In this document: one piece after another, positions 1-8,063 of the stretch | Numbering within the stretch: the first letter of the stretch is position 1 | Layout of the letters: every line of letters starts with the position of its first letter | Origin: Planctomycetota bacterium | GTDB taxonomy: Bacteria; Planctomycetota; Planctomycetia; Pirellulales; Pirellulaceae | Length of the DNA: 37,612 nt | Direction: 5' to 3' | Assembly: GCA_017303505.1 (NCBI GenBank) | Contig: JAFLCP010000071.1 | Coordinates: 1-37,612, forward strand | Translations under genes and position numbers: made by a program | The notes under the pieces: generated by a model | Databases searched by the model: none | What the model saw: only the letters and a program-made list of their open reading frames with translations | Told to the model about the DNA's origin: nothing

Positions 1-1988
1 CGACCCGTACGCCGTGCAACCGAAAGCACTTCGGGAACCTCGACAATAAGCGATTCCACACGACCGGCGAGGCGTTGGCTTTCTGCAAGCGAAGTACCTG
101 GTTCCAACCTTAAGTTGATCGTGGCTGTCCCCTCATTGAATGGCGGCAAAAACTCGCCTCCCATCCATGGCAACGTAGCGCAGCTAAGCAGCACCAGCAC
201 GCTAACACCACCGAGTACCAAACGTGGACGATTCAGGGTCCACCGCAGCATTCGCTCATCGACTGACTTGAGCCAACGCATGAGAAGCGGATCACGTTTA
301 TCTGCAAGAAACGGCGCGCTGGGCAGAAGCACGCTTGCCAAAACCGGTGTGAAGGTTAAAGAAACAACGAGCGAACATAGTAAGGCGACAATATAAGCGA
401 TCCCCAGCGGCGCAAACAAACGACCTTCGAGTCCCGACATCATAAATAGAGGCACAACAACAAGAACTACAATCAGTGTTGCGTATACGATTGAATTACG
501 TATCTCACTGGAAGCAGAGAAAATAACGTCGATTGGGGCCTTCTGTTCCGCGATTGGGAGTTGTTTGTTCTCGCGCAGTCGCCGGTAGATATTTTCGATA
601 TCGACAATCGAATCATCCACCAAATCACCAATAGCAACCGCGATTCCACCAAGGGTCATCGTGTTGATGGTAATACCAACAACGTAGAAGATAATAATCG
701 TTAAAAGGATCGAAAGAGGCATGGAGGTCAGCGAGCTAACGCTGGTGCGGAAGTTTCCCATAAGGAGAAACAAAATTACAACGACCCAGATCGCGCCATC
801 GCGAACCGCTTCGCTGACGTTGGCTACGGCCGATTCAATGAATTTACTTTGGCGAAAGATCTCAGTCTCAATCTTGATGTCGGCAGGTAGTTCTCGCCTT
901 AGGGACTCCAACACCAAGTTGATTCTCCTATCTAGAGCGATTGTGTCTGCATCGGGCTGTTTTTGCACTGTCAGCATCACTGCAGTGCCACCTCGCAATT
1001 CGCGATATGGCTTTGGCATAGCTTGGTTGCTTTCCATGGCAGACGACCGTTCTACGGGCATCTCACTCGCCTTGTGTTGCTCATACTCCTTTGAATGGGA
1101 AACCGCGAAGTGTGTATCGGCGTCGATTTTAATAACAACGGATGCATCGCCGCGTTTGATTGGGCCTCCAAACACGACATCCGCCACATCTCCAATTCGA
1201 ATTGGGATCTGCTCTCGCCAAAGAATCGGTGTCGCAGCGATCTCCGCCAGCGTCAGAGATTGACCTTGTATACGTAGTAATGATTCTTTATCCCCCCGAT
1301 TCATCACACCACCGCCGGCTAACACATTAGCCTTACTCGTCGCTTCTGTAAGCTGAGCGAGTGTGACGTTGCGAGCCGCAAGTCGCGAAGGGGATGTGAG
1401 TACTTGGTATTGGCGAAGGATTCCACCCATCACCGAGACCTGTGAAACGCCCTCGACTGCGAGCAATCGATTGCGAACGGTGAATTCACCTAGTGTGCGG
1501 AGTTCCATAGCCTTGGCATCGGCTTCCGCTGGGGTTTTGGCAGGGGAATCACTTCGAAGACCCAGCAACATAATCTCGCCCATAATGGAAGAGATTGGAG
1601 CGAGTGTTGGATTCGTATTAGGAGGAAGCTTGGACTGCGCAAGTTGAAGTTTTTCGTTGACGATTTGGCGATCGACAAAGATATCCGTGCCCCATTCGAA
1701 CTCCACCCAAACGATGGAAAGGCCAATTGCAGAAGAAGAACGGACGCATTTGACGCCGGTCGCACCATTGAGGAGTAACTCAATTTGGCGAGTGACAAGC
1801 ACCTCAACTTCCTCTGGTGCCAGTCCTGGGGCCTCTGTCATGATTGTAACAGTGGGCCTGTTTAGATCCGGAAAGACATCAACGGGCATCGTTTGTAGTA
1901 ATGATACGCCAACAATCATCGCCAGAAGCGACGCGATAGCGACAATCGCTCGATTATGCAATGAAAAGCGTATGATTTCGTCTAGCAA
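1..1988 (-). CDS. Heavy-metal RND efflux pump, CusA/CzcA type (partial, C-terminus beyond left edge)
   Basis: This is the inner-membrane proton-driven pump of a tripartite metal exporter. About 662 residues are visible of a family usually near 1,030-1,060. The reading frame is open from 1988 to base 1. The N-terminus shows the RND opening with PVDVFPDLNRPTV and EAPGLAPEEVE, and the transmembrane-4 proton-relay segment reads GDLVDDSIVDIEN (around base 600-650). The last visible residues, VPEVLSVARRTG, match the porter domain of the second RND pump in this window. The start must be TTG at 1988, because an in-frame TGA lies four codons upstream and no ATG lies between. It begins 4 bases after the stop of the adaptor gene, so translational coupling is likely. 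The metal cannot be read from the sequence; Cu/Ag or Zn/Co/Cd are all possible. Confidence 0.93.
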   Translation of the reverse strand, partial: MLDEIIRFSLHNRAIVAIASLLAMIVGVSLLQTMPVDVFPDLNRPTVTIMTEAPGLAPEEVEVLVTRQIELLLNGATGVKCVRSSSAIGLSIVWVEFEWGTDIFVDRQIVNEKLQLAQSKLPPNTNPTLAPISSIMGEIMLLGLRSDSPAKTPAEADAKAMELRTLGEFTVRNRLLAVEGVSQVSVMGGILRQYQVLTSPSRLAARNVTLAQLTEATSKANVLAGGGVMNRGDKESLLRIQGQSLTLAEIAATPILWREQIPIRIGDVADVVFGGPIKRGDASVVIKIDADTHFAVSHSKEYEQHKASEMPVERSSAMESNQAMPKPYRELRGGTAVMLTVQKQPDADTIALDRRINLVLESLRRELPADIKIETEIFRQSKFIESAVANVSEAVRDGAIWVVVILFLLMGNFRTSVSSLTSMPLSILLTIIIFYVVGITINTMTLGGIAVAIGDLVDDSIVDIENIYRRLRENKQLPIAEQKAPIDVIFSASSEIRNSIVYATLIVVLVVVPLFMMSGLEGRLFAPLGIAYIVALLCSLVVSLTFTPVLASVLLPSAPFLADKRDPLLMRWLKSVDERMLRWTLNRPRLVLGGVSVLVLLSCATLPWMGGEFLPPFNEGTATINLRLEPGTSLAESQRLAGRVESLIVEVPEVLSVARRTG

Positions 1989-1992
1989 TTGA

Positions 1993-4260
1993 TTACCTCA
2001 GTGACGCAAAAGCTGTTTGCAATTCTCGTCCGCCCGCAGAAACCACCGCCTCGCCTTCCATAATTCCACTGGTGATTTCTATGAACTCACCGTCTGTTCG
2101 CCCTACTGTCACTCTGCGACGCTCGACGTAATCGTCTGCCCTCTGCACAAATACAAAAGCATTTAAGCCGTCGCGCAAAACGGCAACCGTTGGCACAACT
2201 AAAGCAGATGAACCATCCGTGGATTTAATCAATACGGTGAGTTGCATCCCATCACGCAGCTTGCCTATTTGTTGCGTAACTGCGGCATGATCGGTTGTAA
2301 CTCGATTCAGAGTCGGGGTAGTATTGAGATTTGACACAAGCCAAATGCGCTGTGTTCGTGTTGCTTCACTGACGATCGGACCGACGCGGACGACGTGAAC
2401 AGGGAATTGTATGTTGTCATTGGAGAGAACTGAGGCTTGGCCTACGCTCTCATTAGTAATTTGGTCTCGAAGTTGTGCTGGCAGATGCGCTTCGATCCAA
2501 ACTGAATTTAAATTTTGAATTTCAACCAGCGATTGATTAGCCGCAACTGTTTCCCCCAAAGTTCCAACCCAAGAGACAAGTCGACCATCAATTTCTGCCC
2601 TAATTGGCAAGTAATCAATGATCCTCTTTTCTCTCTCTATGGATTCGATTTCATTAGCATTCAGTCCGATGGAAGCTAGCTGACGTTTCAAACTTTCAAC
2701 ACGCTCCTCCAACTGCTCTGCCTTGGCTGTTACTTCCACTAAGACGCGACGTGAGATTGTTTCAGTGCCCACGTTCTGCAGTCGCTGTGCTCGTTGTCGG
2801 AACAGATCGGCATCAAGAATTGTTTTCAGCAGATCTAATTGCAATGCATAAAATTCGGGAGATGCAATCTCCATCAGCAATTCGCCTGCAAGAATCTCTT
2901 TTCCTGGGGTAAGGGTATGTGAGTGAATCGTGCCAGCGACCTGAGACGATGCTACCGATCTATTCTCAGGTGGAAGCGTTACGCTGGCGGATAGTGGAAT
3001 AGCATTGCCGAGCTTTTGCCAATTTGCGGTTGCAGTCTCGATTCCAAGTCGACGTCGGTCTTCTGGCTTTAGTTTGAGTACACCGAGAAAAAACAGACTC
3101 GACAACTCATGGCCACCTTTTACGACAACGCGATCGCCCGGGTAAATGTCGCCCTGGACAACTTCCACAACGGAAATTCCTGAGCTATTTGGATTTAGCC
3201 TCCTGGGACCAATTGTAACGTTTCGCTTTTTGTATTCTGCTGAACCACGTGTTGATGCTTCCTCGACAAATACATAAGTTTGAAGGCCGTCGCTAAATAC
3301 TGCGCTGAGTGGAATCGCTATCCGATCCTTTTGTGTGTTGGTGTGTATGACTGCATTTCCCACTAACCCCGGTATCACTACTGGATTTGATACAGATACC
3401 CAAGCCCAGCCGACTTGCGTTGTCGGCTCCAAACCTGCATCAATTCGATCAATAGCTCCTTCGAGCCGCACTGTGCCATCGGCAAACTCCAATTCGACTT
3501 TCTGCCCAAGCTCTACGCTGAATAAGTTCTTCTCTAGTATCTGTAGCCTCACCCACGTTACATCGCTATTGACGATTTCAAAGAGGTGCTCAAATGCATC
3601 TACAAATTTCCCTTCAGATAGATCCGAGTGGATCACCTTACCAGCGATCGGAGAACGAACCAAATGTCGAATCGGCTCTAGCTCGTTTTGCTCAAGGGCA
3701 GTTGTATCGAGACCGAGAGTTTTGGCTCGGATGCGAGCGATTGCAAGACTGTTCTCGGCCTGTTGATACGCATTTTCAAGATCGAGCAGACGCGTCATGG
3801 GCACTGCGCCTACGTTGGCGGAAGGTTTCGTAATCTCAAGCAGTTGTTTGTTGAGGGCTAGCTCTTTCTTGTACTGATTGTATTCAAGCTGAACCATTTC
3901 GAGTTCTCGGCTTTCGAGTTCAGCGACGACTTGGTCCTTGGCAACACTATCGCCTGGGCGAACAAGCAGCCTCGTTATGCTTCCCGAAATCTGTGCCGAC
4001 CCAAATGCTTTGGCGTTCCAGGGGGCAACGGTTTCGGCGTAAGCATATAGACGGGAGGACACTTCGCCTAAAGAAACTTCGGTTGTCTCAAGGCCAATTG
4101 CATCGCGAGCTTGCTTGGAAAGAGTGATGTAGCCTCGATCTGTATCAACCTGAACGCCTTTGGTTGGAAGCGGCTGATGCCCTTCATGCGCGTGCACATG
4201 AAGGGCAAAAAGCAAGAGTAGTAAAGTGAGGATTAGTCGTTCTATTGCTAAGAAAAACAT
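1993..4260 (-). CDS. Double-length periplasmic membrane-fusion protein: two HlyD/CusB-type adaptors fused in tandem
   Basis: This 755-residue protein contains two complete adaptor modules in one chain, whereas family members are normally 350-520 residues. A signal peptide (residues 1-24, ending LHVHA) is followed by HEGH. Module 1 has a barrel-sandwich half at about 88-120, a helical hairpin at about 120-195, the second barrel half (VRSPIAGKVI, 201-210) and beta-barrel/proximal domains to about 385. Module 2 repeats the order from about 395: barrel half near 438-468 (VAGTIHSHTLTPGKEI), coiled hairpin 470-545, second half near 552-582 (IRAEIDGRLVSWVG), then beta-barrel and the C-terminal domain. 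It lies 4 bases after the lipoprotein gene and 4 bases before the RND gene, so it should be the adaptor of that pump. RND pumps use six adaptor copies, so a tandem pair could supply three chains per pump (inference). No frameshift separates the modules. Confidence 0.9.
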   Translation of the reverse strand: MFFLAIERLILTLLLLLFALHVHAHEGHQPLPTKGVQVDTDRGYITLSKQARDAIGLETTEVSLGEVSSRLYAYAETVAPWNAKAFGSAQISGSITRLLVRPGDSVAKDQVVAELESRELEMVQLEYNQYKKELALNKQLLEITKPSANVGAVPMTRLLDLENAYQQAENSLAIARIRAKTLGLDTTALEQNELEPIRHLVRSPIAGKVIHSDLSEGKFVDAFEHLFEIVNSDVTWVRLQILEKNLFSVELGQKVELEFADGTVRLEGAIDRIDAGLEPTTQVGWAWVSVSNPVVIPGLVGNAVIHTNTQKDRIAIPLSAVFSDGLQTYVFVEEASTRGSAEYKKRNVTIGPRRLNPNSSGISVVEVVQGDIYPGDRVVVKGGHELSSLFFLGVLKLKPEDRRRLGIETATANWQKLGNAIPLSASVTLPPENRSVASSQVAGTIHSHTLTPGKEILAGELLMEIASPEFYALQLDLLKTILDADLFRQRAQRLQNVGTETISRRVLVEVTAKAEQLEERVESLKRQLASIGLNANEIESIEREKRIIDYLPIRAEIDGRLVSWVGTLGETVAANQSLVEIQNLNSVWIEAHLPAQLRDQITNESVGQASVLSNDNIQFPVHVVRVGPIVSEATRTQRIWLVSNLNTTPTLNRVTTDHAAVTQQIGKLRDGMQLTVLIKSTDGSSALVVPTVAVLRDGLNAFVFVQRADDYVERRRVTVGRTDGEFIEITSGIMEGEAVVSAGGRELQTAFASLR

Positions 4261-4264
4261 ATGC

Positions 4265-5179
4265 TCACTTCTTGATGAAACTGTCAGGGTCAGGCATTGG
4301 CTCTTTGGAAGACTTGGCTGAAGTCAAGAATTCATCAACGCAAGGAGGACAGCAGAACTCATATGACTTTCCATCGATAATCCAAGCAAACTTCGGATTC
4401 GCTTTCGTGCCGGAGATGGGGCAAAGCCTATCACCGACCTTTGGCTTCATGTCGTGCTCGGATTTGATTCCCTTAAACTTCTGCGATGCGGTAACACTGC
4501 CATTCGCGATAATATCTGACGATGTGTACCATCCTCCCGGGGTCAAATAGAGTTCCTTTTCGGCACCTTCCGCCAGTTTGTCTGGCATCTCAGGCGAATC
4601 TCCATGCGAATCTTGTCCAGATTGAAAGCCGAGTCGGAAACGTTCCCCGTCGATGCGAATATTAGGAATTGTCACATCAAGTTTTCGACCAATTAATTCG
4701 CTCGGCAGCTTCCCAACGAACAAGGATGTCTTGTTTTCTGCATCGCCTTCTTGCGGGCTGGGCTCGAAGGCAATGCTCTTGGAGTCAGCATCTCCCTCCG
4801 CTTTGACGAAGCCTTTCATCGACTGACTTTCAACGTCGATAACACGAGTTTCGTCTTTTCCAAGTGTATATAGGCGAATTGTGCCGTCCGACTCGACAAC
4901 TGCTTCAACATGATAGCTGTCCCTACCAAGCGAAACCATAATTCCGCCGTGAGCACCTGCTTTGTGCCCGTGCTCCGTGTCTGATTCCAACGATGCAGTC
5001 GCCGTGGACTGCACATCGGAATCCTTAGCGTTTCCTGGTTTGGCCTGCTCAAGTGTTGATTGGGTGGTATCTGCGCCTGCATCACTGACTTGGTTGGCTG
5101 GGTTGCACCCTGCGATGATCAATAGGCCAAGTGCAGAACTCGAAGCAAAACTCACAATCAGCCAGTCTCTTTTTTTCAT
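4265..5179 (-). CDS. Lipoprotein with HG-rich beta domain and C-terminal TRASH/YHS-like metal-binding domain
   Basis: A 304-residue predicted lipoprotein with lipobox LIIAGC (Cys25). After a low-complexity linker, residues 68-185 form a domain beginning HGHKAGAHGGIMVSLGRDSY, followed by HVEAVVES. It resembles residues 55-165 of the lipoprotein at 30529-31053, so the two are likely paralogous domains. The C-terminal part (about 245-285) has C253-P-I-S-G, then C276-C277-P-P-C280, the Cys spacing of small treble-clef TRASH/YHS-type metal-binding domains. The same pattern occurs twice in the neighbouring protein at 5210-5680. It lies 4 bases upstream of the double adaptor gene. I infer a periplasmic metal-binding partner of the pump, possibly handing metal to the adaptor. 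I do not recognise a named family for the whole protein. Confidence 0.82.
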   Translation of the reverse strand: MKKRDWLIVSFASSSALGLLIIAGCNPANQVSDAGADTTQSTLEQAKPGNAKDSDVQSTATASLESDTEHGHKAGAHGGIMVSLGRDSYHVEAVVESDGTIRLYTLGKDETRVIDVESQSMKGFVKAEGDADSKSIAFEPSPQEGDAENKTSLFVGKLPSELIGRKLDVTIPNIRIDGERFRLGFQSGQDSHGDSPEMPDKLAEGAEKELYLTPGGWYTSSDIIANGSVTASQKFKGIKSEHDMKPKVGDRLCPISGTKANPKFAWIIDGKSYEFCCPPCVDEFLTSAKSSKEPMPDPDSFIKK

Positions 5180-5209
5180 TTTTGGACCTTCGTTATTCGT
5201 TGAATCAAA

Positions 5210-5680
5210 CTACTTCTTGAGCGACGCTTCATATAGATCGTCAAGCTTTGCAAGGAACTTCTCGGGAGCAGCAGTCATCTTTTTGACGCACGGTGGGCAG
5301 CAGACAAACACTGCATGGCCTTCGACAATACCCATCTTGGACTTCTCCGAAACTTCGTTGTCGGTCATGACGAGGCAATGACCTTGAGCTTTTGCAAAGT
5401 TTGCTCGAATCTTGTCGAGGTACTTCGGATCAGGCGTGGACTTCAAACAGTCTTTGCAACAAACGTAAAGCACTTCCTTTGTGTCTGCATCGGTCATTTT
5501 TACCAGTGTCGCATGCTCCGTGAGCGACTCGCCGGACACTGGACAAATCGCTTGAACGGCGATTCGCAATCGCTCTCGACGATGTTCCGGGCTTTCCTTC
5601 TTCGGATCATCACCGAAAACGAATCCTACGAAAGCAATCGATACCGCAATTGCGAAAAACTTGGTTACTCTGTTGATCAT
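5210..5680 (-). CDS. Secreted protein with two TRASH/YHS-like CxxC metal-binding repeats
   Basis: A 156-residue protein with an N-terminal signal segment (residues 1-23, ending GFVFG). Two repeats follow. The first has C46-P-V-S-G and C74-C75-K-D-C78; the second has C102 and C127-C128-P-P-C131. The pattern, a single Cys then a CCxxC about 25-30 residues on, is that of small treble-clef metal-binding domains and recurs in the downstream lipoprotein. I chose ATG at 5680 because GAGGAAGAAG lies directly before it; the reading frame extends 13 codons upstream, but through that ribosome-binding sequence. It follows the anti-sigma gene by 56 bases on the same strand and probably belongs to the same transcript. 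The role is likely periplasmic metal binding or delivery; this is inferred from the Cys pattern and context only. Confidence 0.82.
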   Translation of the reverse strand: MINRVTKFFAIAVSIAFVGFVFGDDPKKESPEHRRERLRIAVQAICPVSGESLTEHATLVKMTDADTKEVLYVCCKDCLKSTPDPKYLDKIRANFAKAQGHCLVMTDNEVSEKSKMGIVEGHAVFVCCPPCVKKMTAAPEKFLAKLDDLYEASLKK

Positions 5681-5736
5681 TCTTCTTCCTCGTACTGCTG
5701 ACATGAAACAGATACACATTACTCATTTCCTTGTTA

Positions 5737-6564
5737 CTACAACTTCATCGATTCAACCCATTGGTTCACCTCGGCGATGTCGTTTGCGCCGATCAACGTA
5801 AGTTGCCGGTCATCGCTTTTCCAACTGACAGCCAATTGGCCAGCGGATTCGACGATCTTGCACGTTTTACCAGCACACTGCGTTTCAATCGATGGCGAAT
5901 CGCCAAACCATACAGGTTGCTCATCCTTGTGTTCGAATACGATGAGTGATCTGCCATCACTTCTTTCGCAAATTGATGCGGAGCACTTACAACACGGCAT
6001 GTTAAGAACGTGAGTCGAAACACGGGTAAACCCCTCTGGGACGCTCTTGAAGAGAGCTGGTTCATAGCCCAGGTATTTTGTGGTTCCTGATGCATCCAGC
6101 TCTTTGCCCTGGTACTTCGCGACGAGTTTGCTGATTGCAGCTTTCGGCTCGGACTGAGCGGACCGAATCACATCTTGAAAGTCAACCGCAAGAGCCGCGT
6201 GCTCATGTGACGCAAGGCCACCATCGTGATCGGACGATGAATTGTTTCTCGCCACAAACCAAATGAGGGCGATGGAGGCTGCGGTCGCCAGCATCGCGTA
6301 TACCCAATTCTTAGACTGTGATTTTGAGGATATTGGAACTACCGCCTGCTCGTCCAGGCGACTTGTCACTCGATCCCATAGGGCATCAAGGTCGACGTGT
6401 GATTCAGACTGGCGCATCAATACGCCAATCGCTCGGTACTGCTCTACTAGCTGACGGCAAGCCTCGCACTGTGCGAAATGCGAATCGACCCGCTCACGCT
6501 CGTCTGCTGTCAATATGTTGTCGACGTATGCTGAAAGGTTTTCTTCTATCCACTCACAGTTCAT
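5737..6564 (-). CDS. Anti-sigma factor: N-terminal zinc-finger (zf-HC2), one membrane segment, Cys-rich periplasmic domain
   Basis: This protein holds its partner ECF sigma factor inactive at the membrane. The 275 residues start with a ZAS-type zinc-finger (C3, then H29-x3-C33-x2-C36), followed by a linker and one transmembrane segment at about 86-105 (NWVYAMLATAASIALIWFVA). The remaining 170 residues should be periplasmic. They carry six cysteines: C191-C192-x-C194, C199, C230 and C235, with H120, H122 and H185. That clustering suggests a metal- or redox-responsive sensor domain (inference). The start is ATG 6564 with GGGAGG seven bases before it; an upstream TTG is less likely. It begins 2 bases after the sigma stop codon, so expression is almost certainly coupled to it. 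The genes downstream are metal export genes, which fits a metal-sensing role. Confidence 0.9.
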   Translation of the reverse strand: MNCEWIEENLSAYVDNILTADERERVDSHFAQCEACRQLVEQYRAIGVLMRQSESHVDLDALWDRVTSRLDEQAVVPISSKSQSKNWVYAMLATAASIALIWFVARNNSSSDHDGGLASHEHAALAVDFQDVIRSAQSEPKAAISKLVAKYQGKELDASGTTKYLGYEPALFKSVPEGFTRVSTHVLNMPCCKCSASICERSDGRSLIVFEHKDEQPVWFGDSPSIETQCAGKTCKIVESAGQLAVSWKSDDRQLTLIGANDIAEVNQWVESMKL

Positions 6565-6566
6565 CG

Positions 6567-7175
6567 TTAAGCCTCCCAACCCAATTGGAGCAGAGAAGTC
6601 CTTAGCTCTTTTCGTGCCTTGTTCAATCGCGAACCAACGGTGCCTTCAGGAATACCGAGCACGCCGGCAATCGCGTCGTAGCCAAGTCCTTCGACTTCCT
6701 TCATGTGCAGAAGGGCACGCTGCTCGCCGGAAATTTGTTCCATCGCAAGCCGCAAGACTTCCGCGTCATCTGCTTTCGCTTGACCTGAGGGTTCGTCGAT
6801 CATCACCGTTGTATTCGCCAACTTTCGGACGCGTTGTTCTTCGCGATTCGTCTTACGTAAGTATTGCAGACTTTGATTGACCGCCATTCGGTGCGCCCAC
6901 GTTTCTAGAGAGGATTCAAAGCGAAACTGATTGAGCTTGGCGAACAACTGGATGACGAAATCTTGCATCACGTCGTCGGCATTGCTTGGTCCAACAATCT
7001 TACGGATCACTCGATAAATCCTCGAACCCAAGAGTTCGTAAATCCGCTTCTGGTGTTCTCGACTACCCTCGGCGGCCCTACGTACCCAAACGGTTAACTC
7101 TTCAACTGAAACGTTCTCGATCGCCACCCCTGTGGATGACGTCTTCAGCGAATTGGATGACTCTGATTGCTGCAT
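6567..7175 (-). CDS. ECF-type RNA polymerase sigma factor
   Basis: A 202-residue sigma-70 family factor with only regions 2 and 4. Region 2 lies at about 43-110, including NADDVMQDFVIQLFAKLNQF and FESSLETWAHRMAVNQSLQY. A short linker follows, then region 4 at about 143-195, including EQRALLHMKEVEGLGYDAIA and the recognition helix area PEGTVGSRLNKARKEL. About 22 residues of poorly conserved extension precede region 2. The start is ATG 7175 with AAGGAG six bases upstream. The C-terminus has no cysteine domain, unlike CorE-type copper sigma factors, so sensing probably falls to the anti-sigma factor encoded next. The gene lies just after an intrinsic terminator at 7193-7235, so read-through or an internal promoter would be needed. 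I propose it recognises the TGAAGGA/CATCAAA sites listed here (inference). Confidence 0.95.
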   Translation of the reverse strand: MQQSESSNSLKTSSTGVAIENVSVEELTVWVRRAAEGSREHQKRIYELLGSRIYRVIRKIVGPSNADDVMQDFVIQLFAKLNQFRFESSLETWAHRMAVNQSLQYLRKTNREEQRVRKLANTTVMIDEPSGQAKADDAEVLRLAMEQISGEQRALLHMKEVEGLGYDAIAGVLGIPEGTVGSRLNKARKELRTSLLQLGWEA

Positions 7176-7181
7176 TCTTCA
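7153..7181 (-). promoter_or_regulatory. Weak match to the shared ECF promoter motif, overlapping the sigma gene start
   Basis: On the minus strand this reads TGAAGAA, then exactly 15 bases, then CATCCAA. It differs from the consensus of the other sites at one position in the first element. The first element overlaps the sigma start codon, and the second lies inside codons 6-8. If used, transcription would begin inside the sigma gene and serve the anti-sigma gene and the pump genes downstream. A chance match is possible. Confidence 0.35.
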
Positions 7182-7192
7182 CTCCTTGCTGC

Positions 7193-7235
7193 AAAAAAGT
7201 AAAACCTGCTCGAAGTTGTTTCGACTTCGAGCAGG
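7193..7235 (-). terminator. Intrinsic terminator between the 57-residue peptide gene and the sigma gene
   Basis: On the minus strand a perfect 12-bp stem (CCTGCTCGAAGT pairing with ACTTCGAGCAGG, arms at 7224-7235 and 7205-7216) with a 7-base loop is followed by TTTTACTTTTTT. This is a textbook Rho-independent terminator. It lies 27 bases after the stop codon of the small Cys gene and 18 bases before the sigma start codon, so it should reduce read-through from the upstream promoter into the sigma gene. Confidence 0.93.
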
Positions 7236-7261
7236 CTGACTTCGTCTGCACCGCTCAGAAA

Positions 7262-7435
7262 TTAACGGCGGCAGCAAGATCGGGTATCCAAGCAGCAATA
7301 CGCATTCTTCATGCAGCAGATTGACTGGCCTTTGGCCGACACGGAAGATTCATTCGCAACGGTGACGCTACCCTTGGACGCAAAACCGAGCGAAGCTAGC
7401 GCGACAACACCCAACAAAGCAGTTTTCGACAACAT
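7262..7435 (-). CDS. Small secreted peptide with three CC pairs (57 residues)
   Basis: A short reading frame of 57 residues. The N-terminus is a clear signal peptide (MLSKTALLGVVALASLGFAS). The mature part is about 35 residues and ends with three cysteine pairs, in ICCMKNAYCCLDTRSCCRR. AGGTGA lies 3 bases before the ATG at 7435. It sits between the secreted Cys-rich protein gene (7538-8026) and a strong intrinsic terminator, and lies downstream of a predicted ECF promoter. Six cysteines in the last 19 residues suggest metal binding or disulfides in the periplasm; I know of no named family. Its position directly before a terminator and a regulator gene looks like that of a leader peptide, but the signal sequence argues that the peptide itself functions outside the cytoplasm. 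Confidence 0.75.
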   Translation of the reverse strand: MLSKTALLGVVALASLGFASKGSVTVANESSVSAKGQSICCMKNAYCCLDTRSCCRR

Positions 7436-7537
7436 GATTCACCTATGATTTTTTGAAAGACTCTAGCACTAGTGTTGCGATCCAACTGCGGATTCACAAC
7501 GCTCCTGACGAAACAAAACTTGGTTTCGTTGTCGTTC

Positions 7538-8026
7538 TCAATTCTTCCAAACACAGGCAATCGTTTGCCAAGATCGTCCACCGAAGCGGACGGGCACTTC
7601 AAACTTACGCAGTTCGAAATTCGCCGAAACGAGGAGTGGCATTGGGGCAACAACAGAACTCGACCACGCCTTTTCGTTGCCATGGATCGAGACTGGTTCC
7701 ACTTCAGTCTTCGCATGGACGATAAGCTTCACACAGCGGCATTGCGAATCCTCGCAGACCTTGGATTGGTTCTGAGACGTCCTAGAGGACTCATCTTTGG
7801 CAGTGGATCTTTCCGCCCTTCGACCAGTGCACTTCGGGCACTTTCCGACCGGCTTTGGCGTCGAGACGGACTTGCTTCCCGATTCGAGATCTCTGACCAC
7901 GACCTCGTTAGCGGAAGGAGAATCTCCGAACAGCCCTTTCCCCAAGCAACAGCACGAAATCCCCCCAAAGATCTGGCTGATCGACACAGCGAACAGCAAA
8001 ACAATTTGGAAGGGAAACTGAAACAT
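7538..8026 (-). CDS. Secreted Cys-rich protein, member 1 of a four-member family in this window
   Basis: A 162-residue protein of no recognised family. It has a signal peptide at about 1-24 and then CCC directly after the likely cleavage region (ISCCCLG). A KCPKC motif lies in the middle, then CEDSQCRC followed by a short hydrophobic stretch, and the C-terminus reads TIACVWKN. The same order of elements is seen in the proteins at 21576-21974, 22165-22611 and 24276-24785: signal peptide, Cys cluster, C-x(3-6)-C-x-(C/F) followed by a hydrophobic run, and (in two of those three) a C-terminal Trp two residues from the end. It is the first gene after the predicted ECF promoter at 8064-8095. Metal binding in the periplasm is the simplest inference. 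No clear ribosome-binding site precedes the ATG at 8026. Confidence 0.68.
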   Translation of the reverse strand: MFQFPFQIVLLFAVSISQIFGGISCCCLGKGLFGDSPSANEVVVRDLESGSKSVSTPKPVGKCPKCTGRRAERSTAKDESSRTSQNQSKVCEDSQCRCVKLIVHAKTEVEPVSIHGNEKAWSSSVVAPMPLLVSANFELRKFEVPVRFGGRSWQTIACVWKN

Positions 8027-8063
8027 GTGAGTTCACGAAATGGAAGAAATTCCGGTGTAATGC

